Assembly: GCA_002189035.1 (NCBI GenBank)
Contig: NEEC01000017.1
Coordinates: 620,001-684,000, forward strand
DNA from: Utricularia gibba
Lineage: Eukaryota > Streptophyta > Magnoliopsida > Lamiales > Lentibulariaceae
Direction: 5' to 3'
DNA length: 64,000 nt
Each line of letters opens with the position of its first letter. Position 1 is the stretch's first letter. The notes below the pieces were generated by a model. That model searched no databases and was not told where the DNA came from. It worked only from the letters and a program-made list of their open reading frames with translations. Of this stretch, positions 43,522-55,500 are shown in pieces. Position numbers and translations under genes: made by a program.

Positions 43522-43540
43522 TCTCTCTCTCTCTCTCTCT
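43522..43540 (+). repeat. CT dinucleotide microsatellite in a 5' leader
   Basis: About nine to ten CT units end seven bases before the ATG of the small basic protein gene. CT-rich leaders are common in plant promoters and 5' UTRs. Confidence 0.75.
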
Positions 43541-43546
43541 CATCTC

Positions 43547-44073
43547 ATGATGCCTAGCTTCTGCAGTGGAGGTCCTCAGCGGTCACTGCCGTTGTTCACG
43601 GTGGTGGAGTATCTGCAGTCATCCATGTCCACTCAGCTTCTCACCAAGTTCCCGGACAACACCCCCTTCGACTTCGACTACTCCCAGAGCTCCATATGGT
43701 CTCCCTACAGAGCCCCGCCCCGATCCACGGCGCTTGCGTCTCGCAGTAAACCCCCCCGGCTGCTGCATCATTCCAAGAGAATCGCCTCCCAGGTGAAGAA
43801 AAGGCTTGCTGCTGCCCTGCTCAGCTTCAAGAGAAAGAGAAGCGCCTACAAGAAACCCATAATTGGCTATTCTCCCCTTGCGCCTTCGCCCACAGCTAAG
43901 GTATGTCGATCCTTGAGTGTTTCAGTATGACTAGCAAACCGCGAATGGTTTATCATCTAATAAAGTGATGGATTCACTGGGTGCAGGGGATGATGAGAAC
44001 AGCAGCAGCCAAGCGCTTGAAGAAGAACAGCGAGAGCATCCTCTGCGCCTTTCTGGAAAAACAACTTTTCTAG
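43547..44073 (+). CDS. small basic plant protein of unknown function, two exons
   Basis: Two exons (43547-43900 and 43987-44073) join in phase to give 146 residues. The sequence starts MMPSFCSGGPQRSLPLFTVV, has an aromatic/Pro stretch (FDFDYSQSSIWSPYRAPP), and then a strongly basic part (SKRIASQVKKRLAAALLSFK, RKRSAYKKP) and SPLAPSPTAK. The C-terminus is basic-helical with KRLKKNSESILCAFLEKQL. The basic clusters could be nuclear localisation signals. I do not recognise a named family. The intron has a clean GTATGT donor and TGCAG acceptor, supporting a real gene. Confidence 0.6.
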
Positions 44074-44490
44074 AAATTATTGAGACTGCACCTCCCCAAA
44101 AGGGGTGGGGGGTGTTCGGTTATTCCTAATGACTGGAATGTATGCAGAAATTATGTATGGCTGGACGTAAAAACTATCAATACTCATACCATGTCTGAAT
44201 TCTTGGAAGCTCTGTCCATTGTCTTAAAAGTAGTACATTCAGCAAATTACAATGTAGTAAGAGTAGTTTGTATTCACTTTTTCTCTCCTAACACATCTGC
44301 AGTCTCAATAACATGTCTGAATCCTTGGAAGCTCCTGTCCATTGTCTTAAAGGTGGCAGAAGTACATTCCACAGCGAATTACAATGTAGTAGTTTGTGTT
44401 CACTTTTTCGCTACTAACAGCCTCTCTAGTTGATCCACAACACATCTACTGACAAAAGATGCCAACTTCCACTCAAAATCCTCCTCATGT
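44074..44490. other. spacer between converging genes, with a local duplication
   Basis: Contains the 3' UTRs of the flanking genes. An approximately 100-base segment occurs twice in tandem: compare 44190-44280 and 44310-44405, sharing TGTCTGAAT(T/C)CTTGGAAGCTC and CCATTGTCTTAAA and AAATTACAATGTAGTA. Confidence 0.6.
44190..44406 (+). repeat. diverged tandem duplication of about 110 bases
   Basis: Two copies share, in the same order, the words ATGTCTGAAT, CTTGGAAGCTC, TCCATTGTCTTAAA, GTACATTC and AATTACAATGTAGTA, ending in TTTGT(A/G)TTCACTTTTT. It lies in the 3' flank of the small basic protein gene. No function is inferred. Confidence 0.65.
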
Positions 44491-46073
44491 TCAATTCCCA
44501 GATGGGAGAGCACAGCTTCCGTACCCTGAAAATCCAAAGCAGCATCCAATAAGCGACATGAAGAGAAAAAAAAAGGAAAGCATCCAAAATGAAAGCTTAC
44601 TGGGCTGCTGAGTAACGACGTACGCAGCGCCGCCGAAGTAGCAGGAGCCCATTGCGCGGCCCTGTTTCTGAAAGTAGTTGTTGAAGGCGTAGGAAGCATG
44701 GGCCTCCAGAGTGTTTGGGTCGAAGCAACTGGACCCGGGTTGAATCGGATGGCAATCCGCTCCGCCTTCTCCACAAGCGTAGTCAAGGCCCAACTGCAGC
44801 TTCTCCGCCGCCGCCATCGAATTCGCCACGCACCACGTTTGCCCGCTCGTCGCCGTGGAAATCCTCTGTTCCCCTCTGTTCATCGGCGCCGGGTGAGTCT
44901 CATCGTCCTTCGCCTTCTTTCTGAGTCCCTCGATCGTGAATGGGATGTCGTACACTTTTCTCTCGTCGGGGTAGAAAAGCCCGAAGTTCCTCTCCGAGGT
45001 CGGTCCCGGCTTATTATTCTCGTTGAACAGGGCGAAGAGGTATACCGTGAGTTCTGCTTTGGGGCGGAGGGGAGTTCCGCCACTGCTGAGCACTCGCCGG
45101 ATTATGTTTCCGTTGTACGCGGCGGCGTTCTCGACGCTGGCCCGACCTCGTTGGTATCGCCCTTGGACGGCCACCCCGTCTCGCTCACGATTATCGGGAT
45201 GTCGTCGTATTTCAAGGCCGACATTGCCGCGAACACGGCGTCGACTTGGGCGTCGAAGAGAGATAAGTACCGGAGCCCATTACCGGGGTCGACTACGCCG
45301 GGATTCTCTCGGAGGAGGGCGTAATCTAGAGAAATTACATCAGCGTTGGATTCATATGCGAAAAACGGGTAAACATTCACCATCAGAGAAGACCCTGTTT
45401 TCCGCAGAAACTGAAGCATCGGGTTGAAAACTGAATCCACCAATTCACGACGGAAGGCGCCGGCCGATGAAGGGTATGAGTTCTGCAACGCGCTGAGAGC
45501 AATGGGGGACGAAATTTTAACCTCATTCTGAAGCTTATACTTCGCCAGAGCTCCATAAATGTTGTACATCGCCGGAATGAGGAACCGCGTAGTGTTGTGG
45601 GTGTCCACAAACACTTCATTCCCAACGGCGATGGCCTCGATCGCCGTCGCAGGGTGGTACGCAGCCACATTCTTAAGTACCCACTCGAAGGCAAAGGATT
45701 GCCGGCGCGCGGCCGCAGAGAGGAGCTCGTTCGGGAGATTGACAGTTACTCTTACCCCGGAATGCGCCAGTGCCTTGAGAACCGCCGGGTCGGCGTCGTA
45801 GACCTTCACACGGTCCAAACCCTGAGATTTGAGAAGGCGTACGACCTTCGTCGCCGAGGGCAGGTTGTTCGCCACCCTCCCATAGTTCACCCCGATATAC
45901 CCCCCATCTGCAACACAAACAAGTCACGGAAACAGATTCAGATTCAAAAGAAATGCAAACGAATCCGAAGAAAGAACGCTACCACATCGTGAAACAAAAA
46001 GATCACCAGCAAAAGGGAAAACGCAGAAGACAAGAAGAATGAAGGAAAATCTGTAGAGAGATTCGGAATCCAT
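44491..46073 (-). CDS. beta-1,3-glucanase (GH17) with X8/CBM43 domain, one base missing
   Basis: Three exons (45983-46073, 44601-45907, 44491-44525) give 477 residues when one base is restored. The signal peptide is FSFILLVFCVFPFAGD. The GH17 body starts YIGVNYGRVANNLPSATKVV and carries AIAVGNEVF with the acid/base Glu and IIVSETGWPSKGD with the nucleophile Glu. A linker leads to the X8 domain (QTWCVANSMAAAEKLQ, DYACGEGGADCHPIQPGSSC, GSCYFGG). The C-terminus is short (RYGSCALPSGN), without the hydrophobic GPI tail found in plasmodesmal relatives. It cleaves beta-1,3-glucan (callose) in the wall. The frame breaks after GDTNEVG: GASVENAAAYNGN follows if the G run at 45141-45143 (CCC on plus) has one more base. 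The exon phases close only with that base. Confidence 0.88.
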
Positions 46074-46528
46074 CGCCGAGGAGATGGAGCGCAGGGAGTT
46101 CCAGTGAGGAGTGACGAAAATGGAGTGGTGGTGATGGAGAGAGAAGTAAACGTGGAGTTAATGGAAGGCAGCGTAGGGGCAATGCAATGGGAATCGAGGC
46201 ACGTGGGCAGAGCCCACAGCAGGTGACCGTTTTCAGCGGACGGCTGAGATTGATTCCCGGGAAATCCGACGGCTTGGTGAGATGACCCTACGCGCCTCCT
46301 ACTGGTATTACATCCACACATTCATTTTATGTTGACTGCTGTCCGGTGGGAAAAGACATTAAAGCCCCTCCCTCGGGACTGTGACGGGTCCCTTCGAGAT
46401 CGCGTCATGGGTTGACCCGACCCGAATTAGATTTCCAAGAAAAAAAGAGTTAAATTTTTAGATGATGTATGTACTGTGTACAGATCTCCTTGCACCATCC
46501 CTGTTACGTTCCTCCTTGCAAGTTGTCA
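46074..46528. other. GH17 gene promoter and FAR1-like gene 3' flank
   Basis: Both flanking genes are on the minus strand, so this stretch holds the GH17 promoter and the 3' UTR of the FAR1-like gene. No other gene was seen. Confidence 0.45.
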
Positions 46529-49471
46529 TCAATTTCTAGCGCCTTCCTGCAACTCTGGCTGCCTCACGCTGTGATCACCCTGCAGGAACCACTATTATTA
46601 GAACAGGATTACGAAGTTTTGAAGCTTTTTGTTTCTGTATGGACCTGCATGATGTAGGGGAACGTGGCTTGTCGGAAATCCAAGTGCCCCTGGTTCATGG
46701 TACACAGTAAAGAAGACACAGATCACTTCAAGTGCTTGGAGAAAAATGAAGAAGATAATTCAATGGTGGAAAGGGGTACCAATGCAGGTAAGTTCTGTTG
46801 CGCACCGTAGAAACTGTCGTGGCCCGAAGGAATGGAGTTCAACTGCGAATAATGACATTCATCCTTGATAAAACAAGTGACGTGAAACATTAGAGCACAT
46901 GCAACACCGCAAGCCGACCGACGTACCATTCCAGGTAATGTTGGTTGGCTGACGTAGTAGCCATCCTGCGGGGGCTCCATCAGATTTAACTGCATACAGA
47001 ATGAGGAAATTTGTCATGCCTCAAACAACAAAGCTGTTTTCATATGTTAACTGCGGCTTGGAGTGTCTACCATTCCATGCACATTTTGTTGGGATCCGTA
47101 ATACCCATTTAAAGTCATTTCTTGAGAGCTCAGAGTTTCCTATGGGAACCAAAGGGAAAAAAAACGTAAGAGATTGGTTTATTTCGAAGAATAAGTGACC
47201 AGTCCTAAAAACTCACCAATGGTTCGATATTATCTTCAGTCTCATTGACTATAGGTTCAGGCTCTTGCTGTAATTGATGTGTCACACATCAGGGGGTGCT
47301 GAAGAAGCATATACATCAAGGTAATGCACAAAATTCATGAGAATGCACGTTACCTTCCTCTTCTTGCCAGAGTTCTTCTTCTTGCTTGATTTGTTACCAT
47401 GGAGCAACAGAGTCTCTTGTTCACTGAAACGAAGTCCAACAGAGTTGCTTGAAGAATCTACGGCTGTTCTGTTGTTTACATTCACACAGTTCTTCAGAGC
47501 TTGGACTAAAGCTCGACAGGCGATATTGTAATTCTCCTCACACGAAGAACCTTCTTCTCCTAATGCAATTGCAATTTTGCAAAGGTCATTGTATCGTTGA
47601 ACTCTAGTATGGGCACTATCTGTTTCCTCTAAATCCCCTTGCCTTACTTTTGCATCTTTTGTCCATCTCTTGAGGATATATTGAGATGGGATTCTTGAAA
47701 GACCACATAACTGGAGGACAATCAGTGAATGTCTGCAAAGAAAACCTTTAAATTCAAACATTAGACATGAACAAGATACCTCAGACATTTCCTCATTCCA
47801 CATTACAACAAAATTTTCTCCCTTCTCACAGTCATCCACTTTAAAGGTAACATTTACGCCATCCTCCCTTTCCTTCTTCGGATGACACCCTACCACACCC
47901 AGGACTTCAACTTGAAATTTTCTAAATATAGAATGTGTGTATATTGTCGACATCTGCTTCTCCCAAGGAGAAGGTGATTTAAGGGCTGGCTGTCTGTGCA
48001 ACATATCAAAGTCTGCAAGGTCTTCCTCCTCCGACCTATTTTGAAGAATCACAATATACTGCCTCATAAACTCATTCACGTTCATTTTTTTGTGAATATA
48101 TTTGTCAAAGAAAGAGTTTACACTATCAGATCGCTGACGTGGAGATAACCCAGCCAGAAATGCATCCCTCATGAATATTGGAGCCCATTTCTTGCGTTCC
48201 ACGTATAAAGAATGAACCCACTCGTTCTCTTGTAACTCAAACCTTGTTACCATCTTCCACCACCTCATGTCAAACTCTTCATCTGTCAACGACCTGCTGA
48301 TACACTTGTTGAATTTTTTAATGAAGTTCACATGCAATCTTAGAACATGCCCAAGAGTCACCGGTATCTTTTCCATTACATGCCAGAGAGGGAAGCAATG
48401 GCGAGAGCAAGGAAAGATCTCCTCAATAGCTAATTTTAGTTGCGTGTCCTGACAGCTCAGGATGAGATTAGGAGCTTTCCCACCAACAGCTCTGAGCCAT
48501 GTCTTCAGTAACCACACAAAAGTTGATTTACTTTCGTCTGCTAATAAGGCACAGCCAAGTAACATAGGCTGAAAGTGATGGTTCACACCAAGGAATAGAG
48601 CAATAGGCACCTTGTCACTGCTTTTAACAAAAGTAGTATCCAGGAAAACAGCATCACTAAAAAAAATATAATCCTTCCTGCTTTTGGAATCAATCCAAAA
48701 CAAATTCCTAACACGTTGTTCTCTGTTCAACTCAACAGCATAACTGAAGTAAGGACTCTCTTTCTGAAGCTGCATAAAAGTATCCATCATAAATCGAGCA
48801 TCACCCTCATCGAGTGCCATGCACCTAGCACCATCAGCCTGATGATCAACTTCGTTTTTACTGAAGGAAGGCTCATGGATACCACCATATTGTCTACACA
48901 TTTCAACATACATCTTTCTTGTCCTCTCACTAACTGCATGCAGGATATCTATATTATTTTTTTCAGCTAATCTGACATTCCGATGGATATGGAAATGATA
49001 TGCTAAGGCAGGCAAAAGCTCATGATTGTGCTCTTTTATGAATTCATGAATATACCATCCCCCATCTCGTTTTCTCTTCACATGCATACTAGCTTTGCAG
49101 TCTGTTTTTTTCACACTCGACCTCCTGCTACTGCTGGTCTCCGATTCTGGAGTCATCCCATATCTTGAACATGCGAACTTAGCATCAATAAACTCCTTGG
49201 TTTTCTTTGATCGACGGCTATTTTTAATAGAAGTGGTGAATCCCATGGACTTGGCATACTCCTGATAAAAGGAATAAGCTGCTTCATGAGATTCAAAGTC
49301 AATTCCTTCGTCAGGCTCAAATCTACTGCCCTCAATACCCGAGACGTCCGTTTTAGGACAAGTATTCAAGGGATCATCCCTACTCTGAACAGAATCAACG
49401 GCATCAATCACATTCAAGGCATCCCCTCTGCCACATTTAGCATTACCCTCACAACCCACCATTTCAAACAC
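46529..49471 (-). CDS. FAR1/FHY3-family transcription factor (MULE-derived)
   Basis: Six coding exons (47354-49471, 47217-47267, 46927-46989, 46780-46842, 46645-46689, 46529-46579), all phase 0, give 796 residues. The N-terminal FAR1 DNA-binding zinc domain is visible (FESHEAAYSFYQEYAKSMGF, CKASMHVKRKRDGGWYIHEF, HNHEL). The central MULE transposase-derived domain follows (LFWIDSKSRKDYIFF, DTTFVKSSDKVPIALFLGVN, HCFPLWHVMEKIP). The SWIM zinc finger has C-x-C...C-x-H (CSCLMFEFKGFLCRH). FHY3/FAR1 proteins activate phytochrome A signalling genes and also chloroplast, clock and starch genes. The small C-terminal exons encode repeated LN-S/L-...YY...Q-x-LPG/A units as in FHY3/FAR1, so I place it closest to those rather than to shorter FRS proteins. 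It is intact throughout. Confidence 0.9.
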
Positions 49472-52400
49472 TCAACCTCAAAGCATGTTCCCAGCGTCTA
49501 TCAGTCTTAAACCAGAAGCCAATTTTATCGGAATGATCGTTCTGTTTCTGTAATCCAGAAGCAAAGAAGACAGTGAACAACAAAAACTTAATCACCTACA
49601 GAAATGCACAAGGAAAAAACAATGAACACCTACAAAACAAGCAAAATAAAGAACGGAAAAGCTCATACTTCACACACCTTTTCCTTTCTTTGTTCAAAGC
49701 TCCCACAAAACGCCCGGTTAGGTTTCCTCCACACCCAAACCAGCAACAGCAATCACTAAACACTGAATCCCCAAAAATCTAAGAACACGAAATGTATTGA
49801 ACAACCTTTGGAGATAATTTCCAGTAAGATTTCTTTTTCAGAACAGCAGCAGCATGATTTCAGGCACGCAATCTGTTCGCTTCAGGGGAACTCAGAATCC
49901 GCCGAGTACCAGCCCAACAAACGTAAGGAAGCAAAAAGAAGGCGATCTTTTCATCGGCCCATGGGCCTCCCTGATTAATGAGCCCATTAATAATCTCTTC
50001 CTTTTTTTGAACACGTCACTTACTTACTATTAAATAGTTTATATTATTACTTTTCACCTTCCCCAATTCACTATAGAGGTAGATTAGGTTAGGCTTCATA
50101 ACTGCTAACTAATGGGCTGCGAATTATGCTGGGCCCAACCAATCATTTTGCCACAACGAACCCTACCCCCAATTATAAAAAATAGACTATTACTGAACAC
50201 AAAATTAAAAAAATATTCTTTTTAGAAAAAAGGACAGTTCAAGATATTGTCCTGCATTTTGGAATATTTTATTCGTTGAAATAATTCACAATAAGATGGA
50301 ACTATGTAGATCTTTGTATTTCATTGTGAGATATGAATTTTTTGAATTTAGAAAATGGATAATTGTGAAAATATGATCAAGTATCTACATACTTGGTAGA
50401 AAATAATGAGAAGTTATCGTAAATTAGTTTATTTACAAATCTTGTAATTTGTACATTTTCTATTATACTGTTGATAAAGACAAAAATATCAACTAAAGAT
50501 ATATAAATATATGATTTAATGATCAAGATTACATTATGATTGCTACTTTTCTTAAGAGCAACTGGCATTTCCGGAAATGAGATAAATGTTTCGAAAATAA
50601 GTAAACTTGTTTTTCATTTTTTTCGAAAATGGAAATGGAAAACCCGGTTTTCTTTCGAAAACGGTTTGAAATATAGATTATAATATTTGTTTTAACATTA
50701 TGATTTTTGGAAATAAATATAGACGTAATGAAAACTTAATAAATAAATTTAATAACTCAATTTTCGAAAATATCATGTCAACATTTCCGAAAATGAATAA
50801 AGATAATCTAATTATGTCTCTTTATATTCATTAAACTTATCAAATTGAATGAAGTAAAACACTTTTGATTTTGGAAATTTTGTTCTTCTCTCAAACCAAC
50901 ATGGTATCATAGTCATTCATCTTTGATGAATGACTATATTCACATATTTTCAATAGATATTCTTGTTTTCTCAATACATACATTCAGTTAAAAAGTTTCT
51001 ATTAACGACGTTTACTTTTCTCACACATGAATTAGTAGATAGTTGCTTTTCTAAATACCCCTAGTGTGTTGGATTATGAAACAAAGTATGATCATGAATT
51101 TGAGACTTGATCATGTTCCTAATTTCACTACTCGTTATATGATCACCTTATCAATTAATGGTATAATAAACAAAAATAAATATAAATCATGGGAAATTTG
51201 GGACAGCTATTTTTCAAAATGATATATTTGGGTTTTAAAATTTTAATGTTGATTTCTATTATTTAAAAATTATATATAGTTAGTAAATTTAGTATTTATT
51301 ATTAACCTACAATTTTTACTCTCATTTTTACTTCTTTTTACTCGTCACCACCAACCCCTGTTCGAGGTGCGCTCAACCAATGGGCGTGCATCGTCGGGTG
51401 GTCAAGTAGTTCAACAAATAAATTCATGGAATAAGAACAACAAATGTGGTGGAGAATATGAGGACCAATTTTATCAAATAGTAAAATAATTAAAATCAAA
51501 TATGTTTCCTTGTCAAATAATGATGAATTCCTGTATATTTAGAAATTTTAAATATTTGAATTACAAAATATTGTAGGCTAATTTTTCTTCATATGCCAAA
51601 ATTTTGAAAATATACATGTATAATGCGTTAAATATTCGGAATTAAATGTATCTTAAAGATTAGATATACTATTTTTATTAAATAGTAAAAAATAGAATAT
51701 ATTATTTTCTAAATAATAGAGATCTTTGTTGCTAAAATCCAAATCATGGCAAAATTATGCTAAAAAAACTAAGAAGATTAGAATTCATTAAATTGAAGAA
51801 TATTAATTTTTTTCTGGGTTACAAGTTTCATGCTATATTAGAAAAATGGGCATTCGTCAAAAATTGTGTGATAAAAATGGTTATCTGAAAAAGGTAACAG
51901 GGTTTTTTAAATCTAAAAAGTATAATATAAATTGGATTCAGTAGGAGGGGAAAATATCTACCAATAATATCTCTGCATTTTTTTAATACAAAAAAGGTAA
52001 AAATTAAAATGGGACCATGAGGTGGAATGTGGGCCCCATATAACCATAGTACATTAAAAGACGGGCACCTCTTTTTTGCACCCCTTGGCTTTCTGGTGAA
52101 AAGTCACTGCGTTTTCTTTGATTCCTTGTTTCGAAACTCTCCCTTCGTGGCCTGGCCCCCCTGCACTGGCACTGGCACTACCACGGCCATCTGATTCCGG
52201 TCCCGACGGGAAACCCACGAACTGCAGGCTGCAGCCGTCGCCTTGTCCGCTTGCTGTTTTTGCTCATTCTCTTTCGGAATCTTACCCTGCCTCCTCCGGC
52301 TTCATTCCAAGCCGACAAACGCCTCTCACCTATTTGCCGTGCCACTGCTTCTGGGCTTTCCCCGCTGTTTCTTTTGTTTTGGTTTAGGAAGGTCTTTGTT

Positions 52401-52593
52401 TCTGCTTCTATCATGTTCTTGACTTCATTTTTGAATTAGTCCTTGTCGTGGAAAATTAATTGACCCGTCATTGACCTGAGTTCTGACTCGGTCCAGTAGG
52501 AGGCTTGGGTGAGAATATTATTGTGGGGGGCGGGTTTGATTTTCTCACAACGAAGGACGGGTTTGGGGGAAGGGGGGCTGAGGTGGATCAGTG
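49472..52593. other. intergenic region between divergent FAR1-like and PAT genes
   Basis: From 49,472 to about 49,930 lies the likely FAR1-like leader. From 50,000 to 52,050 the DNA is AT-rich, with repeats of TTTCGAAAA-like words (50,590-50,770) and a possible copia trace near 50,900-51,240. From 52,080 to 52,593 the composition rises to that of a promoter/5' UTR for the palmitoyltransferase. No tRNA or gene is recognised. Confidence 0.5.
50900..51240 (+). mobile_element. possible Ty1/copia remnant
   Basis: CAACATGGTATCATAGTC at about 50897-50914 resembles an LTR end (..CA) followed by the initiator-tRNA-Met primer binding site (usual form TGGTATCAGAGC, two mismatches here). About 200-300 bases downstream, a frame reads YMITLSINGIINKNKYKSW, like the start of copia gag (L-x-G-x-NY-x-x-W). 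No matching LTR, integrase or reverse transcriptase was found, so this is tentative. Confidence 0.25.
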
Positions 52594-55500
52594 ATGGTGA
52601 GGAAGCATGGCTGGCAGTTGCCTGCGCACACCCTTCAGGTTTTAGTTGCAGTTCATTTGCTCTAAGTACAGTTGTTTTAAGTGATTCGTTCGTGATTGTG
52701 TCTATTGTTAGCCGAACTTGCTTGGAAAAAAGCGGGAATGGGACTTGGGGGAAGTGAACAAGATTCAGTTTTTGCTCTTTTGGTCGGCGATTAAATTTTG
52801 GTGAAATGTGTGTTTTCTATGTAACCGTCCTTATTCCAGCTCATCGTCATTACAAATTGTTTTATGCTGGATAATTTTTTTCCAGTTTGATGTACCAATG
52901 TGGGGTATGAATTTCTGATCCTGACAATGTATAATTGGGGAAAGTAGTACTTTGCAGGGGATGCGATTGAATGAATAAGTTCTGTTTTTAGTGTTAACTA
53001 TTTTGAATTTTGTTGTTTAGAATGGGAGTTCCATGACCAGAGATTGATTTGAACTCTTAACAGGTTGTTGCTATTACGGTTTTCTTCATGTTAGTGGTAG
53101 CATTTTATGCATTCTTTTCTCCGTTTCTGGGAGCAAGAATATGGGAGTACATCGTTATTGGTCTATATTCCCCACTGGTAAGAGAATCATTCGTGCTGCT
53201 TTGTTCGTATTGTGGTGCATCTGCAGTTTTGGAAGTGCTGAATGCTTTATATAGATAGGTTACAGTGCAGTTGTTAGTTTCTGATTGGCAATCACACACA
53301 TCTCTGGAAGTGCTGTAGGTTTCTCATAGGTGTATCTCATGCTTTCTGCAATTCATTTTGTTTCTGTTTTCACTCAATACATGGCTTTTGCATTCTCTTA
53401 AACTTTTTTCACACATTTCCTGCTTAAATGATTTTTGTGTTTCTTGACATGTAGGCACTTGCCGTTTTCATTCTTTATGTTCGTGCTACGGCCATTAACC
53501 CAGCAGACCCTGGTATAATGTCCAAATTTGGTCAATCCTTGATGCATGAAGCACGGAACAAACCGGAGTCTATTTCCATTGGCCCAAATCTAACTTTTGA
53601 TGACATTGGCATGGGGAGTCGTTCATGCAATTCTCCAGCTTCACGAAGTCCCAATGCTGGAGCTGCATCTAGCAAGAAGGGCTCACTTGAGCGTCTCAAT
53701 TCCAATGCACCAGTAATTCCTCGACGAAAAAGATCTGTTTCCAATATCTTCAAAGTGATTCTCTGTGGCATCTTCATTTATGACGATTGCTGTAAACAAG
53801 GCGAGTCAACTGAGACGGAAGATAGAGGTGAAGAGGCATTATTTTGCACCCTTTGCAATGCTGAGGTAATTAACCAGATACATCAATGCAGAAACTTCTG
53901 GTCATTTATTCTCATAAGCTCACAAGTTTAAACTTCGAAAGTGTGACTATTCAAATTATGGTCAAGGTTCATTCTCCAAGTCTGTCTGTGTTATTTTATC
54001 CAAAAGCACTTTCATCACGCACCAGTTCTGAAACTTATGTTTAATAGTGATATAGCATGACTTTGACATGTTTATAGGTTCGCAAATTTAGCAAACATTG
54101 CAGGAGCTGTGACAAATGCGTAGATGAGTTTGATCATCATTGTCGGGTACACTCCTTGCCGTCCAAATGTTTATACCTTTTGAGCTTGTTATTTTTTCGT
54201 CAACTTAATGAATTAGCTAACTTGATTTCATTTCCTATTTCTAGTGGCTCAATAACTGTGTGGGCCGTAAAAACTACACCACATTCATCACACTTATGTC
54301 TGTCAGCTTAGTTTGGGTGAGTTTGGAATTATTATTGAATGGCCGAGATATATCATAGTTACCTAATTTCTTCCAGTGATATACAGCTTCTTCTTGAAGC
54401 CAGCATCGGCATTATTGTTCTAGTTCGTTGTTTTGTTAAAAGGATTGACATGGAGCAGGAAATAGTTGATAGACTGGGACATGGTTTCTCTCGACCCCCC
54501 TTTGCAACTGTTGTGGTGATACATTCTGCCTTTGCGATGCTATGATAGTTTCTTTCCTTTTCTTTTCTCATTTCCATTTCATTTTGCAGGCCGTATGTAC
54601 AGCACTGTCTATGCTGGCGGTTGTGCCCTTGGGGAGCTCTTTTCTTTCCACATGATACTCATTAAGAAGGTTGTGAGATCTTTCTAAAATACACACCCTC
54701 CAGTTTCATATCAAACCATATGATACTATTAAAAGAAGCTCCTCGTTGAAGCTTCTTTGAAGAAATGAACCAGTTTGCTTGTTTAGCTTAGTTTGGTGAT
54801 CCTTCTGTAGTATCTTACGTTTTCTGCCGTGTGGCGACAGGGAATCACAACCTATGAATATGTTGTGGCAATGAGGTCCATGAGTGAAGCACCTGGGGGG
54901 GCATCTGTTGATGAGGAAGTCCCTAACATACTATATTCACCGTCTGGTTCAGCAGCAACTGGTTTCAGCGGTGGGAGCTCGCTCGGGCTGCAATACAAGG
55001 GAGCGTGGTGCACCCCTCCTAGAGTTTTTGTAGACTACCAGGTACAGTTTATTTATCTATTTTTCTCAGTCCTGACAGCTGCTCCAAGATGCTGAGGCTC
55101 GTTTACTTATTGCGGTTTCAACGAATTGATTATCAGGAGGAAGTTGCACCCCAATTGGGACCTGGAATTTTGCCATCTACAATTGACCCAGATGCTGATG
55201 GAGCTGGTGATAAGGGGAAGGGAGTGAAGAAGGGTGTTCGTATCAGTGCCTGGAGCTGGCTAAGCTAGACTCAAACGAGGCCATGAAAGCTGCTGCAAAA
55301 GCAAGGGCATCATCTTCTGTGCTGCGTCCTATTGATAACAGGCATTTGCATGATTCTGAACTAAGTTCCAGTGACAATGCAAGCGTCCGAAGCAGCATCA
55401 GCGCTGACATAGGGGGAAACAGAGATGCACGGAATGAGTTCAGGAACTTGCCTCCCAGGCACTCTTTCGCTCCCAGCCAATGTAGCCGGGACAATTATGA

